Source of the DNA: Myxococcales bacterium
GTDB taxonomy: Bacteria > Myxococcota_A > Bradymonadia > UBA7976 > UBA1532
DNA length: 64,000 nt
Direction: 5' to 3'
Assembly (NCBI GenBank): GCA_020633435.1
Contig: JACKDP010000001.1
Coordinates: forward strand, 186,001 to 250,000
In this document: positions 9,147-16,402 of the stretch, one piece after another
Layout of the letters: each line of letters opens with the position of its first letter
Numbering within the stretch: the stretch's first letter is position 1
Translations under genes and position numbers: made by a program
The notes under the pieces: model-generated
What the model was told of the DNA's origin: nothing
The model's database searches: none
The model's input: the letters and a program-made list of their open reading frames with translations, nothing else

Positions 9147-9686
9147 TCACGGGCCCTTGACCCGCTGCACCGTCTGGGCGCAGCCCGGCAGCAGCGGGGC
9201 GGTGAGGGCGTCGGGGCGCAGCTTGTCCTGCAGCGCGCCGAAGACGAACGGCCGGCTGCACAGCAGGCTGACGAAGACCTCGTCCCCCACCGCCGCCGGG
9301 GCGTCCTGGCCCAGGTCGCGCAGGTCCGGGCTGGCCTTCATGGGCGCCGCCTGGCCGCCGCGGCCCGCCGGGTAGACGAGGTGGCTGCCGCCCAGCCGGT
9401 CGATGCGCGCGATGAGCAGGTAGCCCGCCTCCCGCGACCGCGCCCGGATGCGGATGGCCTCGCCGGCCTTCATCGCCGCGCCGTCGGCCAGGGCCCGGTC
9501 GCCGCCGGCGCTGCGGGCCACGAACTGGACGGCCAGGCCGTCGCTCACCACCGGCGCCACGTCGTCGGCCATGGGCTTCGCCGTCGGCGCCGCGGGCCCC
9601 GCCTTCCGCATGCCGTACCAGGCCCCGAAGGCGATGCCCGCCGCCGCGACCACCGCCACCCCGATGAGCGCAGGCTTACTGGCCAC
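9147..9686 (-). CDS. Membrane-anchored protein, possible DUF4384-like domain
   Basis: A 179-residue protein with one N-terminal transmembrane helix (ALIGVAVVAAAGIAFGAWYG) and a periplasmic domain. The stretch MKAGEAIRIRARSREAGYLLIARID followed at a distance by HLVYP resembles the DUF4384 pattern in which a Gly-Tyr-Leu strand precedes a short hydrophobic strand ending in Pro. A similar domain occurs in the anti-sigma-like protein at 26817. It starts with GTG inside the last 11 bases of the aldolase gene, hence is co-translated with it. Role unknown. Confidence 0.55.
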   Translation of the reverse strand: MASKPALIGVAVVAAAGIAFGAWYGMRKAGPAAPTAKPMADDVAPVVSDGLAVQFVARSAGGDRALADGAAMKAGEAIRIRARSREAGYLLIARIDRLGGSHLVYPAGRGGQAAPMKASPDLRDLGQDAPAAVGDEVFVSLLCSRPFVFGALQDKLRPDALTAPLLPGCAQTVQRVKGP

Positions 9687-11112
9687 GGCGACCGTCGAGG
9701 ATCTTGAGGAAGGAGCGCGTCTGGATCTCGTCGACGGTCAGGCCGGTGGCGGCCAGCTCGTCGAGGGAGACGGCGCCGCAGTTCAGCGCCCGCAGGAAGT
9801 AGTTCAAGAGGCCCTGCCCGGTGGCGGCGTCGTCGAAGATGTCGCCCACGAGCGTCGCCTGAAAAGCCTTGTCCAGGAACGACTTGAGGCGCTCGGCCGC
9901 GCTCTGGAAGCCCTCCAGGAAGAAGGCGTAGCAGGTGGCGTAGCGCACGGGGAGCTGGGCGGGGTGCAGGTCCCAGCCCTGGTAGAAGCCCTGGATGAGG
10001 CTGCCGCGGGTGTGGCTGGCGGCCGTGCGCCAGGCGCCGTGCACGACCTCGTCGTTCTCCTCGCGCTGGGGCCCGGTCAGCGGGCCGCCGCCCGGCCCCT
10101 CGCGGTGGGGGGCGACCGGCATGACGTTGGTGGCGCCGTCGCTCAGGAAGACGCCGGTGCCCGCGAAGGCCAGCTTCATCTGGTCGAGGGCGGCCCGGCA
10201 GGCCGGGTGGTCCATCGTCTGCCACGCCGCGGTGATGCCGTAGGACGCGGTGTAGTCGTAGGTGCCGAAGTGGGCCGCGAAGCAGCGCCCCTCGGCGGCG
10301 TCCAGCAGCCGCGGCAGCATGCTGCGGCCGTCGGGCGCGAGGATGCTCTGCGTCAGCTCGATCATCAGCTCGAGCCGCAGCGTCCCCGGGCGCAGCTGCA
10401 GCCGCTCCTCCAGCCGCTCGAACAGGCGCACCAGCGCCGTCACCTGGCCGGGGTGCATGATCTTGGGGAGCGTCACCACGAAGCCGGGCGGCAGGCTGCC
10501 CGCGTGCTCCACCAGCGTCGTGATGAAGAGGTCCAGCGTGCGGATGGACCGCACCTTCATCTCGTCGTTGAGCGGCTTGATGCGGATGCCGATGAACGGG
10601 GGCAGCAGGCCGGCGGCCAGGCCGCGGGCGACCTCGCGGGCGGCGCGGATGGCGGCGGCGTCCTCCTCGGGATCGGGCCGGTTGCCGAAGCCGTCCTCGA
10701 AGTCGATGCGGAAGTCCTCGACGGCCTCCTGCTGCAGCTTGCGCCGCACCCGGTCGTAGACGACGAACGCCAGCCACGCCGCCGGGTCAGCCTCGCGCAA
10801 CCCCTGGGGATCACGCTGAAAGAGGGCCGACTGCGCCGTGAAGACGTGGTGGCTGCCCAGGCCCTCGCTGCCCGGCAGGGCCACCGCCCGGGCGAACGCG
10901 AAGGCGTCGTGGGCGTGGGCGTCCAGCGCGCGCATGGCCAGCTCGCCCAGCTTGCGGGGCGTCTCGGCCGTGAACAGATGGGCCCCGCCATAGACCGTGT
11001 GGACGGGCTGGCGGTCCGGGCGGTCGCCCGGGTAGCGCTTCACGAACGCCTGGTTGGCGACGGTGAGCGCGTCGAGGGCGGCGCCGGCGTCGGCGTAGAG
11101 GGTGGACTCCAT
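9676..11112 (-). CDS. HpcH/HpaI aldolase/citrate lyase-like protein (DUF6986 type)
   Basis: A 478-residue TIM-barrel protein. RIDFEDGFGNRPDPEED carries the acidic metal-binding and substrate motif of the citrate-lyase beta family, and GIRIKPLN, VVTLPKIMHPGQV and ELMIELTQSI are barrel strands. The C-terminal part (HTRGSLIQGFYQGWDLHPAQ) matches the long DUF6986 class, commonly found beside allantoin and urate genes. Its exact reaction is not established; cleavage or formation of a C-C bond in glyoxylate-derived ureide metabolism is inferred from the neighbours. It begins six bases after the uraH stop and overlaps the next gene by 11 bases. Confidence 0.75.
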   Translation of the reverse strand: MESTLYADAGAALDALTVANQAFVKRYPGDRPDRQPVHTVYGGAHLFTAETPRKLGELAMRALDAHAHDAFAFARAVALPGSEGLGSHHVFTAQSALFQRDPQGLREADPAAWLAFVVYDRVRRKLQQEAVEDFRIDFEDGFGNRPDPEEDAAAIRAAREVARGLAAGLLPPFIGIRIKPLNDEMKVRSIRTLDLFITTLVEHAGSLPPGFVVTLPKIMHPGQVTALVRLFERLEERLQLRPGTLRLELMIELTQSILAPDGRSMLPRLLDAAEGRCFAAHFGTYDYTASYGITAAWQTMDHPACRAALDQMKLAFAGTGVFLSDGATNVMPVAPHREGPGGGPLTGPQREENDEVVHGAWRTAASHTRGSLIQGFYQGWDLHPAQLPVRYATCYAFFLEGFQSAAERLKSFLDKAFQATLVGDIFDDAATGQGLLNYFLRALNCGAVSLDELAATGLTVDEIQTRSFLKILDGRRGQ

Positions 11113-11118
11113 GAAGTC

Positions 11119-11463
11119 TCAGCTCCCGCGGTAGGTGGAGTAGCCAAAGGGGGACAGCAGCAGCGGCACGTGGTGGTGCTCGTCGGGCGCCGTCACCCGG
11201 AAGACGACGGTGGCCTCGGGGTAGAAGCCCGCCTGCCCGGTGGCCGTGAACCAGTCACCGGTGTGAAAGACCAGCCGATACACGGCGGCCTGGAGGCCGC
11301 CCGGGGGCAGCAGGGGCGCGTCCACGCGGCCATCGGCGTTCGTCTCGACGTCGGCCAGGGGCTGCCAGGCCTCCCCGACGCGCTGGGCCAGGGTGATGCG
11401 CAGCCCGGCGGCCGGGCAGCCGCGGGCGGTGTCGAGGACGTGGGTGGTCAGGGGGCTCCTCAT
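11119..11463 (-). CDS. uraH: 5-hydroxyisourate hydrolase (transthyretin-like)
   Basis: A 114-residue protein that hydrolyses 5-hydroxyisourate to OHCU in urate breakdown. The signature strands are present: N-terminal LTTHVLDTARGCPA, the middle strand VYRLVFHTGDWF, HHHVPLLLSPFGYSTYRGS at the end. The terminal YRGS tetrapeptide is diagnostic for the hydrolase as opposed to transthyretin. The start at 11463 forms an ATGA overlap with the uraD stop; an in-frame upstream start would extend it without family support. Confidence 0.93.
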   Translation of the reverse strand: MRSPLTTHVLDTARGCPAAGLRITLAQRVGEAWQPLADVETNADGRVDAPLLPPGGLQAAVYRLVFHTGDWFTATGQAGFYPEATVVFRVTAPDEHHHVPLLLSPFGYSTYRGS

Positions 11464-11966
11464 GGCGCCAGCTTCTCCAGTCGAATCCGGGTGATCTTGC
11501 CCTGCTCCGCCCGCGCCACCTGCCACTCGTCGGCCGGGTCGTTGCCCAGGCGCGCCTGCAGCAGCGCCAGCATCTCGGCGGCCGTCTTCCCCGTCGCGCA
11601 GACCAGGAACACATGGCCGAAGCGGGCCTCATAGGCCACGTTGCCGTCGCGCAGGGCGATCAGGGTGGCCTCGTCCGCGGCCGCCACGCCGGCCTGCTCG
11701 GCCGACGACCAGGCGCGGGTGGCGGCGTACTTCTCGCGCAGCGCCGCCAGATCCGCGCCGATGCGGGGGTGGTGGCCGATGGCCTCCAGCACCTCGGCGC
11801 GGGTGGCCTGGGCCCAGCGGGCCTCGGCCTCGGCCTGCAGCGCCTCTTCGGTGCCGAAGGGCCGGGCCGCGGCCACCTCGCGGGCCCAGCGCGCGCAGCC
11901 GCAGCAGCGCAGCAGCGCCGCCTCGGCCGCCTCGGCCGGCAGGCCGTCGAGCCAGGCCACCGTCAC
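11460..11966 (-). CDS. uraD: 2-oxo-4-hydroxy-4-carboxy-5-ureidoimidazoline (OHCU) decarboxylase
   Basis: A 168-residue all-helical protein of the family that decarboxylates OHCU to (S)-allantoin. The catalytic His lies in the IGHHPRIG motif, preceded by the ARPFGTEEAL helix, and followed by EQAGVAAADEATL, NVAYEARFGHVFLVCATGKTA and the conserved final TRIRLEKL. It is flanked by four-base ATGA overlaps with allantoicase upstream and uraH downstream, so all three are translated as a chain. Confidence 0.93.
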   Translation of the reverse strand: MTVAWLDGLPAEAAEAALLRCCGCARWAREVAAARPFGTEEALQAEAEARWAQATRAEVLEAIGHHPRIGADLAALREKYAATRAWSSAEQAGVAAADEATLIALRDGNVAYEARFGHVFLVCATGKTAAEMLALLQARLGNDPADEWQVARAEQGKITRIRLEKLAP

Positions 11967-13003
11967 GCGTCGCGCTCCCCGGGCACCCCGTACAGACGCA
12001 GCCGGCTGATGCCGCCATCGGGATAGATGGACAGACGCACATGGGTCATGGGCTCCGCGTCGGCCAGATCGTCCCGGAAGAAGTGCCGGGTGTCGGCCGC
12101 CAGCTTCACGCGCGGCAGGATGAGTTGCCAGGCCTGATCCCCCCAGATCACGTCCGTCGGGCGGGCGCCGGGGGCGTAGATGCCCTCGATCTGGCAGGTG
12201 TCGGGGAAGTTGCCCTTGAAGAACTTCGTGTCGACCTCGGCCAGGCGGATGGTGCCGGGGGCCGCCAGGCGCACCACGATCCAGTCATGGCCCGGCCCGC
12301 GCCGCCGCCGCGTCTCCCAGCCACCGCCCATGTTCTGGGCGCGGCCGGGGGCGATGAGGTTGTCCATGGGGCCGAAGAAGGCGTCGCTGCAGCCGATGGC
12401 CTTGCCCCCGTTGACGAGGGCCGCCAGATCCACCTCGCCGGGCTGCACCAGCAGCGCGGCCGCCTCGTCCGGCTGGCCATGCCAGCCCGGGGCGACCTCG
12501 CCGTAGGCCCGGAACCGCGCCACCCCGCCGTCGGGGAAGATGTTGAGGCGCAGGTGGCTCATGACGCCGAAGTCGTTGATCGCGAACAGGTTCTGCGAGC
12601 CGGGCCGGAGCGCTTGCTGGGGCATGATCTCCACCCAGGCGGCCTCCTCCAGCAGCTCCACCGGGGTGTCGGGCGACGCGAAGGTGCCCTCCACCGAGGC
12701 GAAGGGCGGGTGGTTGCCCAGGAAGTGGTTGGTGTCGATGTCGAGGGCTCGGACGCGGCCCGGCACGCCGAGCCGGATGATGCAGGCGTCGTGGCCGGGG
12801 CCCCGCTTCCGCCGGCTCTCCCAGCCGTCCATCCACTTGCCCTGGTCGGTGTAGGCGTCGGGCAGGAAGACCCCGCGCCCGGGCTTCAGCAGGTTGTCGC
12901 GCCCCGCGAAGAACTCGTCGTTGGCCGCCAGGGCCTCGCCGCCGAAGGCCGCCGCCGCCAGATCCACCAGGCCACCGAAGATCGCACCCGCGTCTACCTG
13001 CAT
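11963..13003 (-). CDS. alc: Allantoicase
   Basis: A 346-residue protein made of two tandem allantoicase repeats. Each repeat has the ANDEFFAGRDNLLKPGRG / SDAFFGPMDNLIAPGRA start, the WESRRKRGPGHD / WETRRRRGPGHD motif and the DIDTNHFLGNHP / VDTKFFKGNFPD strand. The enzyme hydrolyses allantoate to ureidoglycolate and urea. The ATG at 13003 follows a GAGCGAGGG site; a GTG one codon upstream is an equal alternative. It is the first gene of the ureide operon. No urate oxidase or allantoinase lies in the window, so these must be encoded elsewhere or be absent. Confidence 0.93.
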   Translation of the reverse strand: MQVDAGAIFGGLVDLAAAAFGGEALAANDEFFAGRDNLLKPGRGVFLPDAYTDQGKWMDGWESRRKRGPGHDACIIRLGVPGRVRALDIDTNHFLGNHPPFASVEGTFASPDTPVELLEEAAWVEIMPQQALRPGSQNLFAINDFGVMSHLRLNIFPDGGVARFRAYGEVAPGWHGQPDEAAALLVQPGEVDLAALVNGGKAIGCSDAFFGPMDNLIAPGRAQNMGGGWETRRRRGPGHDWIVVRLAAPGTIRLAEVDTKFFKGNFPDTCQIEGIYAPGARPTDVIWGDQAWQLILPRVKLAADTRHFFRDDLADAEPMTHVRLSIYPDGGISRLRLYGVPGERDA

Positions 13004-13155
13004 CACGCCCTCGCTCAGTCAAACGCCAGCAAGTTAGCGGGCCCGGGCCGCGGGCACAACGGGCGACCCGTCCGGCCGCCCTGGCCTGGGCGCCAGCGGC
13101 CGTGTCGACCGGTTTTTCTCGTGGTTTCGCTGTGTTGCCCGGCAACCCGGGGGCC

Positions 13156-13935
13156 TCAGTCCAGGCCGAGGGCGTTGAGCCGGGCCAGGTTGGCCTTCAC
13201 GAGCCCGTGGTCGGGCCGCAGGGCGCGCGCCGCCTGCAGGGCCGTCCAGGCCTTCGGCCGGTCGTTGGCGACGAGCGCCTCGAAGGCCTGCTCCATGAGC
13301 CCTTCGAAGTCATCGTCGGCCGGCGGGGAGACCGGCGTCGGCGAAGCGAGGATCTCGTCCAGGAGCAGCTCGACGGTGTCCGACTGGTTGACGACCACCT
13401 CGTCCTTCGCGGGCACCTGGGCGGGCTCGGGCACCCCGTGGCGGGCGTACAGCCCCTCCCAGAGCTTCCCTTCCAGCGTGCGCAACACATGATCGCGCAG
13501 GGCCGGCAGGGGGATGCGCTCGAGCACCTCGACGCGGCTGTCCGAGACGGCCGCCTCGAAGCGCGCCGGCTGGGTCGTCATGAGGATGACGGGCGCATGC
13601 AGCCGCGTCAGCGTCTCGATGATCTCGAGGCCATCGTCCGGCAGATCCACGTCCGCGACCACGAGGGCGGGGGGTCCATCGGCCGTGTGGGCGCGGGCCT
13701 CCGCGCAGGACTCCAGGCCGACGACCTCCATGCCAGTCAGCCGGCGGAGGCCGCGGACGGCAGAGGCCCGACGGACCGGGTTGGCCTCGACCACGAGGAC
13801 GGTCCCTCGGGCGGGGCGGACCGACCACGACCGGCCCTCCTCGGAGCCATTGGTCGGCCGCGGGGCGCGCGCCGGAGCAACGGGGGGGGCGAAAGACAGC
13901 GCTTCACTCACTGAGATCGACTCCTGGTCGGCCAT
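13156..13935 (-). CDS. Response-regulator-like protein with receiver domain and helical C-terminus
   Basis: A 259-residue cytoplasmic protein. Residues about 45-150 are a CheY-type receiver: GTVLVVEANPVRR starts it but with Glu-Ala in place of the usual acidic pair, ALVVADVDLPDDGLEII carries the presumed phosphorylated Asp (VVADVDLP), and VILMTT gives the conserved Thr. The remaining 110 residues are helical, ending in a TPR-like FEALVANDRPKAWTALQAARALRPDHGLV unit, with no DNA-binding domain, so it is likely an output through protein contacts. The reduced acidic pocket raises doubt about normal phosphorylation. No partner kinase is adjacent. Confidence 0.7.
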   Translation of the reverse strand: MADQESISVSEALSFAPPVAPARAPRPTNGSEEGRSWSVRPARGTVLVVEANPVRRASAVRGLRRLTGMEVVGLESCAEARAHTADGPPALVVADVDLPDDGLEIIETLTRLHAPVILMTTQPARFEAAVSDSRVEVLERIPLPALRDHVLRTLEGKLWEGLYARHGVPEPAQVPAKDEVVVNQSDTVELLLDEILASPTPVSPPADDDFEGLMEQAFEALVANDRPKAWTALQAARALRPDHGLVKANLARLNALGLD

Positions 13936-14251
13936 CCGTTTTCATGCTACGCCGGAGTGGAAGCCCCCCCCACGGCCAGCCATCGAGCCAGCCGGGGTCT
14001 CCGCTCTGCGATCAGGGGGCCTGGACCGGCCTCCTGAGAGCCACCTTCCGGCGACTCTTGAGTCAGAAGGTAGCTGGCTCACCCGGTCGGGGTAAAGATC
14101 AAAATGACCATGAATTCATATGTATACAAACGCCAACACCGCAGAATGCCTGCCAGAGCCTACTCAGACTCCCATGTTGGCGCTCGCATACTTGCAGGCA
14201 TCCCTGCGATTTCATGGGAAGCTGCCACTCGTCTACATGTCACTTGACTGC
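13936..14251. other. Gene-free stretch with an AT-rich core
   Basis: Between the receiver gene and the FGE-like gene. The part from about 14095 to 14250 is clearly poorer in GC than the flanks. It contains the palindromes ATGAATTCAT (14110-14119) and GTATAC (14122-14127). An open frame from 14120 on the plus strand exists, but it runs into the antisense of the FGE-like gene and has no coding character. No gene, tRNA or terminator was recognised. Confidence 0.5.
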
Positions 14252-14268
14252 CCCGTGACCGTCACGGG
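14252..14268. repeat. Perfect inverted repeat over the FGE-like stop codon
   Basis: CCCGTGAC, one central base, GTCACGGG: a perfect 8-bp dyad that includes the stop of the gene ending at 14262. It could act as a transcription terminator stem or as a protein site; no T-run follows on the minus strand, so an intrinsic terminator is not clearly supported. Confidence 0.4.
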
Positions 14269-15374
14269 CTCCGGGCGAGGCGGAAGCCGAGGGCGTGGCT
14301 GCGGCGCAGCGGGACGGCCGGATCGCGCAGGCCGAGCCGCACCCAGGCCGCGCCCGTGAACCAGCTCCCCCCCCGGGTCACCTTCAGCGGGCCGGTGCCG
14401 ACGCCCACCGGATCGACGACCAGCGGCCCCGGCGGGTACTCGGCGTCGTAGGCGTCCTCGCACCACTCGGCGACGTTGCCGAGCGTGTCGTAGAGGCCCC
14501 AGGCGTTGGGCCGCATGCGCCCCACCGCGCCCGGGCCACACCGGCTGGGCACCCCGTCAGGGTCGGCGCAGTTGATGAAGTCCCCATACCCGACCAGCGA
14601 GTTGTCGGCGTACCAGGCCACGGCGCCGAGGCGCTGGCGCCGCTGGAGCACGGTCTCCGGATCCCGGGGCACGCTCACGCCGGCGCGGGCGGCGTACTCC
14701 CACTCGGCCTCCGTCGGCAGCCGGTAGCCGGTGCAGCCGGGCACGGCCTGGACGGCGCGGCAGCGGTAGTCCCCCAGGCACCAGTTGCGGCGGCCGGTCG
14801 CGCGGCCGCAGCCCGAGCCGACCACGCCGGTGCAGCCCTCCGTGGCGTAGCAGGCCGTGCGCCCCTCGCTGGCCGAGAGGGTGTTCGCGAAGGTCACCGC
14901 CTCGTACCAGTTCACCCGTTCGACGGGGCAGCGGGGGCCGCAGGCGCGGAAGAAGGAGGGATTGTTCCCCATGAGGCGCTCCCAGCTCCCCTGGGTCACC
15001 TCGGTCACGGTGAGGAGGAAGGGCCGGCTCAGCTCGACGCGGTGCAGCCGCTCATCGGAGGCGTGCTCGCGCTGGCCCGCCGTGCTGCCCATGAGGAAGA
15101 CGCCCGGGGCGATGCGCAGGAGCGCGGGCCGGGCCGGCGTCTCGGGCTCGGCCACGCGGGCGTCGGGCGGCAGGCGCGGGGGCCCCTCGGTGGGCGGGGC
15201 CGTCACCGGCGCCGGGGGCATGGGCGCCGGGGCGCTCTGGGTCGCCGGCGGCTCGGGCGGAATCACCAGGGGGCTGGCCGGCATCGGTGGCGTGGGGCCA
15301 TCGCAGCTCCAGGCCAGCAGGGCGACGATGCCGAGGACGGGCAGGCGCGCGACGCGCGATGAGGGGGAGCGCAT
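14262..15374 (-). CDS. FGE-sulfatase-fold (SUMF1) lipoprotein, non-catalytic type
   Basis: A 370-residue lipoprotein (lipobox around LLAWSC, Cys24) with a Pro/Ala-rich linker to about residue 85. The formylglycine-generating-enzyme fold follows: PGVFLMGSTAGQREHASDE, VTEVTQGSWERLMG, PVERVNWYEAVTFAN, YRLPTEAEWEYAARAG, LYDTLGNVAEWCEDAY, VTRGGSWFTGAAWVRLG and ALGFRLAR. The two redox/copper-binding cysteines of true FGE, found after RGGSW, are absent here (FTGAAWVR), so sulfatase activation is unlikely. Extra cysteine-rich insertions near 14760-14830 may form disulphides. A role as a surface ligand-binding module is inferred. Confidence 0.82.
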   Translation of the reverse strand: MRSPSSRVARLPVLGIVALLAWSCDGPTPPMPASPLVIPPEPPATQSAPAPMPPAPVTAPPTEGPPRLPPDARVAEPETPARPALLRIAPGVFLMGSTAGQREHASDERLHRVELSRPFLLTVTEVTQGSWERLMGNNPSFFRACGPRCPVERVNWYEAVTFANTLSASEGRTACYATEGCTGVVGSGCGRATGRRNWCLGDYRCRAVQAVPGCTGYRLPTEAEWEYAARAGVSVPRDPETVLQRRQRLGAVAWYADNSLVGYGDFINCADPDGVPSRCGPGAVGRMRPNAWGLYDTLGNVAEWCEDAYDAEYPPGPLVVDPVGVGTGPLKVTRGGSWFTGAAWVRLGLRDPAVPLRRSHALGFRLARSP

Positions 15375-15571
15375 GGCGGCGCAGCATAGCAGGGGCGCCC
15401 TCAGGGAATCTGTGACGTTTTCGATCTACGTGACGAATATGGGGACTCGTCGCGAGAACCAGCGGGCCCGTGGGCTGCCCGTTGTCTCGCGCGCGCCCTC
15501 GTGATAAGCAACCGCACCCCAAGTCGGGATCCACCTTTCGCCGAACTCGGCGTCATTACGACGGAATTCGG

Positions 15572-16402
15572 ATGTACACGCTCTACCTCTCCCTCGCCGT
15601 GACCCTCCTCGTCGCCGTGGTGCCGACCCTGTTCGGCGCCAGCCCGGCCTGGACGGTGCTTCCGGGCTTCCTCCTGGGCATCTTCTGCTTCGTCTGGTTC
15701 AACCGCCGGATGGCGAAGCGCGTCGAGGCCGTCACCGCCGCCGCTGACGCCGAGATGGCCAGCCTTCAGGCCATCGCCCAGCGCCCGGGGCCCAACACCC
15801 AGGCCGCCATGGCCCACAAGTTCGACAAGGCCATCGACATCCTGAAGCGGGGCTTCATCCTGTCGAAGTGGCAGATCGGCGTGACGACGATGCTCAACGC
15901 GCGCATCGGCATGCTGTACTTCATGCGCTGGCTGGTCCTGAAGAAGGAGGGCCTCAAGGAGAGCATCCCCTACCTGGAGAAGTCCCGGGTGTCGGGGAAG
16001 AAGGCCCGCCTGCTGGCCTCGCTCTGGCCGGCGTGGGCGATGCTCGCGGTGGCCTGGTACAAGGGCCACAAGAACGTCGACAAGGCCGTCGAGGTCCTGG
16101 AGGGGGCCGTGGGCGTGGCCCGCAAGGAGGGCATGCTCTGGGGGCTCTACGCCTTCATCCTCTGGGAGGCCGGCCGCATCGACGCCGCCGTGGACGTGCT
16201 GGCCCGCGGCAAGGAGAAGGCGCCCGATGATCCGCACCTGGTGGCCAACCTGACGGCGCTGCAGAACCAGAAGAAGATGAACATGCGGGTCTACGGCGAG
16301 CAGTGGTACCAGTTCGGCCTGGAGCAGCCGAAGGCGGCGACCATGACGCCGCAGATGGGCCACCCCCGGATGCGCGGCCGCCGGGGCATGATGCGGCGGT
16401 GA
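15572..16402 (+). CDS. Membrane protein with TPR-like cytoplasmic or periplasmic domain
   Basis: A 276-residue protein. The start at 15572 places two hydrophobic segments right at the N-terminus (YTLYLSLAVTLLVAVVP and AWTVLPGFLLGIFCFVWF). The rest is helical with TPR-like repeats (KARLLASLWPAWAMLAVAWYK, KAVEVLEGAVGVARKEG, LWGLYAFILWEAGRIDAAVDVL) and a basic Met/Arg-rich tail. The stop overlaps the GTG start of the Ser/Thr kinase (GTGA), so the kinase is translated from the same message and a scaffold or substrate role in that signalling unit is plausible. Confidence 0.65.
   Translation: MYTLYLSLAVTLLVAVVPTLFGASPAWTVLPGFLLGIFCFVWFNRRMAKRVEAVTAAADAEMASLQAIAQRPGPNTQAAMAHKFDKAIDILKRGFILSKWQIGVTTMLNARIGMLYFMRWLVLKKEGLKESIPYLEKSRVSGKKARLLASLWPAWAMLAVAWYKGHKNVDKAVEVLEGAVGVARKEGMLWGLYAFILWEAGRIDAAVDVLARGKEKAPDDPHLVANLTALQNQKKMNMRVYGEQWYQFGLEQPKAATMTPQMGHPRMRGRRGMMRR

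Noticed and set aside
14120..14359. Possible small plus-strand gene in the AT-rich gap
   Set aside because: No ribosome site, and the second half is antisense to the FGE-like gene; the first 45 codons match nothing recognised.
14262..15374. Active sulfatase-modifying enzyme
   Set aside because: The catalytic cysteine pair after RGGSW is missing and no sulfatase gene is adjacent.
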